In this document: one piece after another, positions 58,735 through 64,000 of the stretch | Numbering within the stretch: position 1 is the first letter of the stretch | How the letters are laid out: every line of letters begins with the position of its first letter | Assembly (NCBI GenBank): GCA_964023275.1 | Contig: OZ029918.1 | Coordinates: 36,045,063-36,109,062 of the forward strand | Length of the DNA stretch: 64,000 nt | Reading direction: 5' to 3' | From: Norana najaformis | Lineage: Eukaryota > Annelida > Clitellata > Crassiclitellata > Hormogastridae | The notes under the pieces: generated by a model | The model's database searches: none | What the model was told of the DNA's origin: nothing | What the model saw: only the letters and a program-made list of their open reading frames with translations | Program-made: the position numbers and the translations under genes

Positions 58735-60987
58735 TCAAAGCATTTATATAGCGCCTATTGAAGGAACCTGTCAAGGGAGGGTATTATTTAGAGGCAGTGT
58801 GATTACGAAAGTGGTTGAGCTTGTGGCGCCATCTGCGTTGGATTTCGGCGTTGGCTGTGTTTGCGACCTGGAGAAGAAGGAGGCAGCGTCTTCTTTCCAT
58901 AGGGGACCTCAATTGGAATTATTTTCAATTAAAGACCCGTTCCAGTATTGATCCGTCCATTTTTGCTCTTTTCACTCATCCACTGGTCGTTTTCAAACAC
59001 CCAGTGCCAGGGTGGCAGAGGTGGAAGGCGGAATGGAGAGGAGGTAGGGAGACAGACAGATAGACAATGGTACAAAGGAAGTCAGAGAGACGGAGAGAGA
59101 ATCATGGAAGGAGAGGGATGCAGGAAGGGAGAGAAGCAGGCAGAGAATGGGAAATAGGGAGGGCCGGGAAGGTAAGAGGCAGGGAGAAAGAGAGACAGTG
59201 AGACAAGAAGGATCAAGAGAGGAAGAGAGGGAGACACAGGCAGTGAGACAGGCAGTGCGACAGAGGAGGCAGAGAAGCTACAAGAGGGCAGGCAGCGATG
59301 TATGCATGCAGATAGGCAGGCAGAGATAGAGGGATCGACAGCGAGGCATGGATGCTAGGAACGAGGCAGATAGTGTGATCTAAGATTATTAGGCACCGGA
59401 TGAGAGCCCTGGTATATTCCGGCATTTTCCAGCTGTTTCCCGCCAGCTCTGTAAACAACCTGCGGACAGACGGATGGCTGGCAGAGGGTGTATTCCACAG
59501 CTGCCCTGAGTACGCCCCGAGTGTACACGAGCAGGTTGACTGATTACTCTTCCCGTGTCTCTTAGTCGAATTGTGTTCGGAGCACACTCAGAGCGTACAT
59601 GGACTGCATACAGAGTCTTATCGAGCTCTGGCAGGGCTGAAACTTGAGAAGGGTTTAGCCGATGGGAAAAGCCACGAAGGTCTAGTATCTGGACCCCCTT
59701 GGAAAAGCTCAGGTTGACACGCCATCTAGTGAGACAATATCCAGCTGCCGTTGGAACTTAAATGTAAAATATCCAAATAAACGAAGACGAAATATGTTTA
59801 TATAAGACCTGAATAAAAACTGGCTAAAAATTTATTGTAATCGTAATGTTTTGTTACACTGCATTTGTTACATTGAACAAATGCCTGTGTTCAATGTAAA
59901 GCACTTGATTCATCAGCGCTGCGTCAAGTCAGAGGGGGTGTCCAGAGAAACCATGTACAGAACAAGATCTGGTTGCCAGGAGACCAGAGAGAGGGAAAGA
60001 GACAGAGGGGCTGTTGCAAATGGGTTGAGAGAAATGGGAAGGCAGCAGATTGGAAGGATCGGGGTAATGTTTCCAGCTCGAAAAATCTTGCCAAGAGATG
60101 TTGAAGCAATCTGTACAAAATGGGGTTAAATTTTAAACCAAATAAGAACAGAATATAAATAGAGATCTTGCCAAGCGGTGCTGAGGCAATCTGCGTGTAG
60201 ACATCGAGAAGAGTGTTGCCATCTACGTCGACCAAGTAATTGCCCAGACTCCTTTCGTAATCAACGAACAACTGAATCGCATGACTGTCCTGCAGAATTT
60301 CAGCAAAGGTAAGGTAACGTAAGGTACTCGATTAGTTATTACATGCCTAAGAATTACAACACTTATGATAATAATAATAATACTACAAGTAAGTACTATG
60401 AATCAACGATGATGATGATGACGACGACGACGACGACGATGATGATGATGACAATGAAAACAATGATGATAACAATTTACAAGCATGACGATGATTATTA
60501 GTTATAATGAAGATACCCTGAGTACTGTGAATCAACTCTGATGATGATGATGATGACGACGACGATGATGATCAATATGATGACGACGACGATGATGATC
60601 AATACAATGATGATGATTATCGATGATTATGATTACAGTTATAATAACGACACCCTTATTATTGCAAATCAACTTCAATGACCAATGATGACTGTTCCTG
60701 ATGAATATGTAACAATGACAACGATGACGATGTTGATTTTGAAGATGACGGTCATGACTTGACGACGCAGTCCGCTGTCAGAAAACCACAAAACCATAAC
60801 CACAACCACAATGGTTGTCTCACCTGAATGTTGGACAGTTCCTTGATAAGTTGGATGGATTTTGGTCCTGGGATGTCGGTCTTGACGACTGGTCCTTTGG
60901 GTTCGTTCGGAACTGCAGAGACCACGCTTCGTGAAGCGGTCAACGCTGGAACAGTCTGACGAGGCCACCGTGTCAAGTGCCTTGTCC
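48328..60987 (-). CDS. ABAT: 4-aminobutyrate aminotransferase, mitochondrial, 12 exons, start exon missing
   Basis: PLP enzyme of the GABA shunt: transfers the amino group of GABA to 2-oxoglutarate in the mitochondrial matrix. Exons in transcription order: 60987-60824, 60289-60172, 57644-57595, 56569-56489, 54995-54903, 54360-54234, 53389-53241, 52437-52300, 51390-51223, 50261-50115, 48982-48871 and 48449-48328. All phases agree and give 488 residues to TAA (human precursor 500). Landmarks: presequence-like [46 protein letters not shown] with the two cysteines of the [2Fe-2S] site known in mammalian [51 protein letters not shown] with the PLP lysine (second of the pair); [30 protein letters not shown]. 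The 5' limit of the first exon listed is inferred from an upstream in-frame stop and a TTGCTCTAAG acceptor. The ATG exon was not identified. Confidence 0.94.
48560..48795. repeat. GAAATAGTCACAAAG-based tandem repeat
   Basis: Units of about 22-45 bp such as GCAGCTGAAATAGTCACAAA in ABAT intron 11. Confidence 0.85.
48871..48982 (-). CDS. ABAT: ABAT exon 11
   Basis: Acceptor TTACTTGCAG, donor AAAG|GTGTGT. 37 codons including [20 protein letters not shown] and KLVKALKNK. Confidence 0.92.
49220..50100. repeat. about 57-bp minisatellite in ABAT intron 10, split by a LINE
   Basis: Units contain TTACCTTTACCTACATG, TTCTGAGG and TTTCTATAGATGCCTGCAAA. Five to six units lie at 49220-49543 and one continues at 50065-50100 beyond the inserted LINE. 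Confidence 0.85.
49534..50064 (-). mobile_element. 5'-truncated RTE-like LINE with 10-bp target duplication
   Basis: The 158-codon frame 50024-49551 is the C-terminal end of a non-LTR retrotransposon [68 protein letters not shown]. It ends in a short GACAAGGTGACAAGGTG tail. AAGCTTCTAT is present on both sides (49534-49543 and 50055-50064). Assignment to the RTE-type group rests on these motifs only. Confidence 0.85.
50115..50261 (-). CDS. ABAT: ABAT exon 10
   Basis: Acceptor TATGTTCAG, donor CTACAG|GTATGC. 49 codons: [20 protein letters not shown] up to DGITELQ. Confidence 0.93.
50428..50790 (-). mobile_element. LINE family A 3' end with internal duplication
   Basis: Reverse orientation. 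The block GTCAAACAAAAATCGATAAG to GACGGCTACGG occurs twice (50515-50605 and 50648-50730), giving a longer copy than usual. Confidence 0.7.
50795..51205 (+). mobile_element. LINE family B 3' end with ORF2 C-terminus
   Basis: One frame reads AAPRLWN, then [18 protein letters not shown], like the conserved AAPRLWNxLP...FKxxLKTxLF end of CR1/L2/Jockey-type RT ORFs, with inactivating stops. About 240 bp of 3' UTR follow, ending CATCATGATAATGGTGCTAT then AGAAGTCATCAG. This copy defines family B. Confidence 0.75.
51223..51390 (-). CDS. ABAT: ABAT exon 9, PLP lysine
   Basis: Acceptor TGTTCGTAG, donor ACTGAG|GTAAGT. 56 codons: [20 protein letters not shown] and [20 protein letters not shown]. Confidence 0.94.
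51498..51625 (-). mobile_element. LINE family B 3' end
   Basis: AATCTAATCTAAAGACTTCT then ATAGCGCCGTTATCACAATG in reverse orientation. Confidence 0.65.
52090..52287 (-). mobile_element. tRNA-derived SINE abutting an ABAT splice donor
   Basis: On the minus strand, TAGCCTATTGGTTAGCATG (box A region) and GGTTCAAGTGC (box B region) precede a body with ATGAGTACACTGACG and CTCATATGCCGAGGCTGAG. The head starts about 12 nt after the donor of exon 8. Confidence 0.65.
52300..52437 (-). CDS. ABAT: ABAT exon 8
   Basis: Acceptor CGTTTAAG, donor AAAGAG|GTAAAA. 46 codons: [20 protein letters not shown], then [12 protein letters not shown]. Confidence 0.93.
52690..52975 (+). mobile_element. LINE family A 3' end, long copy
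   Basis: Starts in the ORF-end region (TTACAAACTCACCATCACTT), passes through TTCCAAACACCACCCACCAT and ends GGCGCTGCAGAAATCTCGAG then ATTACGAA. Confidence 0.75.
53150..53220 (+). mobile_element. short retroposon end
   Basis: TTGAAAGGCGCTATATAAATGCTTG followed by TTACATTACATTA: the core with an ATTAC tail, 20 bp from exon 7. Confidence 0.6.
53241..53389 (-). CDS. ABAT: ABAT exon 7
   Basis: Acceptor CTGCTGTAG; completes the Gly of HGRTTG. Encodes [20 protein letters not shown], then [14 protein letters not shown]. Donor GAACTG|GTAGAA. Confidence 0.93.
53480..54233 (-). repeat. about 22-bp splice-donor minisatellite behind ABAT exon 6
   Basis: About 30 or more units, on the minus strand resembling CAACTGGTAAATGACAAGGA. 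The first unit is the real exon 6 donor itself (ACAACTG|GTAAGCC). Longer TTTTGCTGC-containing variants recur near 53545, 53733 and 53927, showing higher-order duplication of about 190 bp. Confidence 0.93.
54234..54360 (-). CDS. ABAT: ABAT exon 6
   Basis: Acceptor TTCTCTGTAG, donor ACAACTG|GTAAGC, phase 1. 42 codons: [20 protein letters not shown], then [20 protein letters not shown] and TT. Confidence 0.94.
54903..54995 (-). CDS. ABAT: ABAT exon 5, iron-sulfur cysteines
   Basis: Acceptor GGATCGTAG, donor TACATG|GTTTGC. 31 codons with [20 protein letters not shown]; the CGSC pair matches the cluster-binding cysteines of mammalian GABA-T. Confidence 0.94.
55030..55275 (-). mobile_element. tRNA-derived SINE
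   Basis: Minus strand: TAGTAACGTGCTTGGTCAAT and box-B-like GCGGGTTCGATTCCG, followed by a body of about 170 bp. Confidence 0.65.
55385..55530 (+). mobile_element. tRNA-derived SINE
   Basis: GGTAGTGTGCTGGGTCTGC and box-B-like TGGGTTTGAATCTGC at about 55440. Confidence 0.55.
55548..55655 (+). mobile_element. LINE family A 3' end, short
   Basis: GATTTTGTTTTGACTGAGCG, GGGCGCTGTAGAAATCTCGG, then ATTACGATTACGATTAC. Confidence 0.75.
55855..56455. repeat. (GA)n/(GACA)n purine-rich microsatellite
   Basis: About 600 bp of GAGA/GACAGA in ABAT intron 3; Ser/Leu frames on the opposite strand are its translations. Confidence 0.92.
56489..56569 (-). CDS. ABAT: ABAT exon 4
   Basis: Acceptor GAACTGTTAG, donor CTATCC|GTCTGT (weak). 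27 codons: [27 protein letters not shown]. Confidence 0.92.
56760..56915. repeat. (ACAT)n/(ACAC)n microsatellite
   Basis: Follows a short retroposon end with GGTGCTATTTAAAGTC at 56737. Confidence 0.85.
56925..57218 (+). mobile_element. LINE family A 3' end with ORF2 C-terminus
   Basis: The best preserved coding end: [20 protein letters not shown], then [20 protein letters not shown] and a stop. The 3' UTR ends GGGCGCTGTAGAAATCTTGG and ATTACGATTACG. Confidence 0.8.
57357..57530 (+). mobile_element. tRNA-derived SINE, most complete copy
   Basis: Box A region TAGCCTAGTGGTTAGCATG (57359), box B GGTTCAAATCC (57404), body, then CTGGCGCTATATAGACGCCT and a TACATTACATT tail. It shows a tRNA head joined to the common 3' core. 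Confidence 0.8.
57595..57644 (-). CDS. ABAT: ABAT exon 3
   Basis: 50 bp. Acceptor ACTATTCTAG, donor AATCTT|GTGAGT. Completes Gly and adds [16 protein letters not shown]. Confidence 0.92.
57740..58095. repeat. (GTAT)n microsatellite
   Basis: GTAT with TTTATG variants in ABAT intron 2. Confidence 0.92.
58435..58735. repeat. (GTAT)n then (TA)n microsatellite
   Basis: A GTATGCAT-type block followed by about 40 TA units (58650-58732) that serves as the tail next to the reversed core CATTTATATAGCGCCTATTG. Confidence 0.92.
59030..59345. repeat. GA-rich degenerate repeat
   Basis: AGGCAGAGAGA-type purine-rich DNA without a clean unit. Confidence 0.75.
60072..60115 (-). repeat. partial duplicate of ABAT exon 2 end and its GC donor
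   Basis: On the minus strand, CAGATTGCTTCAACATCTCT then TGGCAAGAT mirrors the end of exon 2 (CAGATTGCCTCAGCACCGCT then TGGCAAGAT). It lies about 80 bp farther into the intron. Confidence 0.8.
60172..60289 (-). CDS. ABAT: ABAT exon 2, GC donor
   Basis: Acceptor AAATTCTGCAG. 39 codons: [20 protein letters not shown], then [19 protein letters not shown]. The only junction giving the required Gly-Tyr-Asn with exon 3 uses the donor CTTG|GCAAGA, a GC-AG intron. Confidence 0.92.
60385..60625. repeat. (GAT)n/(GAC)n trinucleotide array
   Basis: Two GATGAC blocks share TGAATCAAC flanks about 135 bp apart, so the array includes a duplication. Confidence 0.88.
60824..60987 (-). CDS. ABAT: ABAT first recognised exon: presequence end and mature N-terminus
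   Basis: Donor ATTCAG|GTGAGA. Encodes [20 protein letters not shown] (basic, no acidic residue, like a mitochondrial targeting peptide), then [20 protein letters not shown]. The upstream limit at 60987 is the TCTAAG acceptor that skips an in-frame TAA; an ATG exon must lie further upstream. Confidence 0.75.
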
Positions 60988-61359
60988 CTTAGAGCAACAG
61001 ATAACAGTGTCCTCTGTTTAAACAATGGTAACTTGTTAAGGTAAGTGCAAAGAAGTTGTTAATTAATCATTTATAAATAAAAATATGGGACTCTTCATCT
61101 TTTAATCTTCCAAACACAAACAAGAATTAGCTACTGAATAATTAATTAGCCTTCATTCAATGCCCTCGAAATTGAACCCAACAGCACTAAGTGGCTAATT
61201 CAGTCCAGGAGTCAGATTTTAAAATGCAAATTGATGTCTTATCAGTGGTTTCTCTTATCTGTAACCTTTTTACAGGTGCAAGAAGTAATCTACTCTGTAC
61301 ATTTACATAGATATACACTCGTTAATACATTTGATCAGCCAGATAGCCATATTAATGCT

Positions 61360-61362
61360 TAG

Positions 61363-61393
<31 letters not shown>

Positions 61394-61675
61394 CATACAT
61401 ACATACATACATACATACATACATTCATACATACATCCATACATACATTCATTTCTACATACAAACATGCATTCATACATGCATACATACATGCATGCAT
61501 GCATAAATACATACATACATACATTCATACAGACAGACATACATACATACATTCATACATACATGCATACATACATGCATACATACATACAGACATCCAT
61601 ACATACATACTAACATACATACATTCATACATACATGCATACATACATACATACACTCATACAGACAGACTTGCC
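61360..61675. repeat. (ACAT)n microsatellite
   Basis: Pure ACAT to about 61425, then ACATTCAT/ACATGCAT variants. Confidence 0.93.
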
Positions 61676-61686
61676 TACCATGCAAA

Positions 61687-61786
61687 AGCTATGGCTGGTA
61701 AGCACACACACTATCACCTGGTTAGAACACTGATGGACATACCATTAGACTGACTAGATTGGCCTCATTATTAGTAAGCTGTTAAG

Positions 61787-61860
<74 letters not shown>

Positions 61861-61962
61861 GTATAACAGTTTACTAATAATGAGAGCATATGCCGTAGTC
61901 TAATGGTATGTCTATCAGTATTCTAACCAGGTAATAGTGTGTGCTCTTACCAGCCACAGCTA
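61687..61962. mobile_element. TA-centred palindromic element (MITE-like)
   Basis: Arms 61687-61790 and 61860-61962 are inverse complements along their length (for example GGACATACCATTAGACT with AGTCTAATGGTATGTCTAT), separated by a pure TA run. No coding capacity. Confidence 0.8.
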
Positions 61963-61963
61963 C

Positions 61964-61964
<1 letters not shown>

Positions 61965-62042
<78 letters not shown>
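61965..62042. repeat. (TA)n(GA)n microsatellite
   Basis: TATATA switches to GAGAGA at 62001. Confidence 0.93.
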
Positions 62043-62045
<3 letters not shown>

Positions 62046-62227
62046 ACTAGGTTCTATTATCCTGGTTTTCTCACTGATAAGCGGCATCCTAATTGACTGC
62101 CTCTCCCTCTAGTTTGGCAAACAGCCCATCTAGACAATCACCAGACAACCACCAACTTATTTTCATGTCCTTGTAATTTCATTGGATTCATTATTTTCCG
62201 ATTGCTATTAGCACAGCCATTTTGCTA

Positions 62228-62445
62228 ATACACGCAAGATAACCCAGTGGTTAGCGCTGGACTCTCATCCGTGAGGACAGAGGTTCAATTCCCCACCATG
62301 GCAGAATGATGCTTGGATACGTTCATCTCCACTTGCGCCCCCTAACGAACAAGAATGAGTACATCGGCAGTCGGTGGGGAGATCACGCAGCAAGGGTGAG
62401 GACTGACCAAAACCGTCAAGTGCCGAAGCTAAGTAAATAAAGTCA
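62228..62445 (+). mobile_element. tRNA-derived SINE, different body
   Basis: GATAACCCAGTGGTTAGCGC (62239) and box-B-like GAGGTTCAATTCCC (62279) precede a body ending GTGCCGAAGCTAAGTAAATA. Confidence 0.7.
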
Positions 62446-62539
62446 CTAATATTTCACACCCTTGGCTGCATCTCGGGAAGGAAGGAAGGAGCCGCTGTTG
62501 TTATGTTGCTAGACACTTGTGTAATGTAGTGTGTTAACG

Positions 62540-62705
62540 ATGGATTCCAATTCCAAACACCACCCACCGTAGCCCTCTGCCTGCCTGGATCTTGACCTGG
62601 AACCGAACCATTCATGTCTACCCATTTTGTTTTGACTGCGCGCCTGTGAATAAGCTGATTCCCACGACTTAGCTTTATGTCGGCCCAGTAGAAATCGCTG
62701 GCAGA
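62540..62705 (+). mobile_element. LINE family A 3' end, tail lost
   Basis: TTCCAAACACCACCCACCGT, GGATCTTGACCTGGAACCGA and GTAGAAATCG; no GATTAC tail. Another short retroposon end (GGTGCTATAAAAATCGC plus ATTACAATTACC) follows at 62830-62860. Confidence 0.7.
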
Positions 62706-62869
62706 AAATCCTGGCATTACGCCACATTCACTGCCAAATGCTGCAAGATAATTTTGTCTAATAATATGTCCCATGTTTATCAAGGTTTTGTTTTTGGGTC
62801 CGGAGCACCTCTGAGAGTTCCCCTTGAATAGGTGCTATAAAAATCGCAATTACAATTACCAAAAGCACA

Positions 62870-63700
62870 GTTACGTGTAAGCAAAAAGCAGCAACAGTGT
62901 CTGGTGAAAAGCCTCACTAACTGTGAGATACACCAGACGATTTATGTATACGAACATGTTAGTAACATGAGTGTCCAATACTGGCCGTGTACTATAAATA
63001 GCTTGACCCTTGGATTCTGACCTGGCACTAAAACCGACTTGGGACTTGATATAGCGCCGGCAATTAAGCTTGTCTTCCTGACGTGGCTTTTGTGCTGTAC
63101 ACAGACATTTTGGAGATTTATACCCTAGACTTTAGATGACTTTACCAAATCAAAATGTCACAGTTGGGCATTTATACAGCTCTAGGTCTAAGGTATGTCC
63201 ATAAATTCTAAAGCTTTTATAGCAATGGATAGTTCGATAAGGTTTTAAGTTGATTACAAAGCCATAAACTATAAACCCAAAATGTTAAACATGCACACAT
63301 CATCTCAACATTTAGTTGCAAAGTTTGCTCAACAATTTACTACACATGCTTGAAGATTATTAAGTATTGTAATGTAATGTAAAGCATCCAGACATTTATA
63401 TAGCGCATTTAACACCTTTTGAAGGTGCCCTCATTAGCTTGTTAAGAAAGAGGAGTTCATCTACAGGATAATGATGCCTGAACGGCCAGAAACGTTTCCA
63501 CAGTCTCTTAATAATGTTGCTAAAGCAAAAGATAGACCGGAGTTGACATTGTCAAAAATCATGTCTAGTTGCCACAGGCACTAATGTGCCCAGAATGTTG
63601 CAAGCCAGATTTTATCTAGCTGTAAAAACTCTTGCCCTGCCAGTTAAGCCAAAATGAATACATCAGTGCACAAAAAGTACTTAAAAAGCACTAGCTATAT
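62870..63700. other. gene-free sequence
   Basis: Mostly unique AT-rich DNA with reversed cores TATAGCGCCGGC (63049) and ACATTTATATAGCGCATTT (63388). The missing ABAT start exon could lie here, but I see no convincing candidate. Confidence 0.4.
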
Positions 63701-63740
63701 TATATATATATACACATATATTATACATACATACATACAT

Positions 63741-63832
<92 letters not shown>

Positions 63833-63850
63833 ACATACATACATACATGA
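63700..63850. repeat. (ACAT)n(AC)n microsatellite
   Basis: ACAT units, then about 35 AC dinucleotides (63757-63827), then ACAT again. Confidence 0.93.
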
Positions 63851-64000
63851 GCCTACATTTGCTAATTCTACAGTTATTACCTTTTTTCAAATAACCGACT
63901 TTTATTGCCCTCGAGGCTATCTGCTGAATTAACACAATGACGTCAGGAAATTTTCTCCATATTTCTCTTATTTGATGATGTGATATTCGCTTTAATGCAG

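Noticed and set aside
61013-61025. Frame beginning [14 protein letters not shown] as the ABAT start
   Set aside because: It looks like a targeting peptide but is in a different frame from the conserved ABAT sequence and has no ATG (TTG at 61025).

Overview
This is a window of nuclear DNA from an animal, almost certainly a marine invertebrate. The genes have GT-AG introns, the spacers are dominated by tri-, tetra- and pentanucleotide microsatellites, and there are tRNA-derived SINEs, 5'-truncated LINEs and a Ty3/gypsy-type LTR element. I cannot name the species. A lophotrochozoan (mollusc-like) or a non-vertebrate deuterostome would both fit, and nothing bacterial is present.

Three host genes can be reconstructed exon by exon. 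(1) An anosmin-1 homologue (ANOS1/KAL1) lies on the plus strand, 14843-38357. Twelve exons encode the WAP domain, four fibronectin type III domains and a hydrophobic C-terminus. All joins are in frame and give 644 residues; the signal peptide and N-terminal Cys box were not found. (2) An apparently intronless GH35 beta-galactosidase-1-like gene lies on the minus strand, 43700-45667 (655 aa), tail to tail with anosmin. (3) A mitochondrial 4-aminobutyrate aminotransferase (ABAT) lies on the minus strand, 60987-48328. Twelve exons give 488 residues in frame, with only the start-codon exon missing. Anosmin is an extracellular axon-guidance and adhesion protein, ABAT degrades GABA in mitochondria and the galactosidase cleaves terminal beta-galactosides. 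I see no shared pathway.

Layout: 1-14.8 kb is microsatellites, gene-free spacer and, at 4881-8206, a rearranged LTR retrotransposon inside a CCTTA/CCTTG array. 14.8-38.4 kb is anosmin, with one 12.8-kb intron packed with simple repeats. 38.4-43.7 kb is gene-free. 43.7-45.7 kb is the galactosidase. 45.7-48.3 kb is spacer with LINE ends. 48.3-61 kb is ABAT. 61-64 kb is repeats and SINEs.

The most unusual signal is repeated duplication of exon-intron junctions. A splice acceptor plus the start of its exon is present five times in tandem before anosmin exon 9. A roughly 22-bp minisatellite of about 30 units grows directly out of the ABAT exon 6 donor. The intron after anosmin exon 4 is filled with GGTAAG units like its own donor. 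Simple second copies of donors lie behind anosmin exon 2 and ABAT exon 2. The LTR element carries the integrase C-terminus upstream of reverse transcriptase (the Gmr1-like order) and is flanked by inverted rather than direct LTRs. Several different LINE and SINE families end in a common GCGCTATA(T/G)AAAT core with different short-repeat tails.
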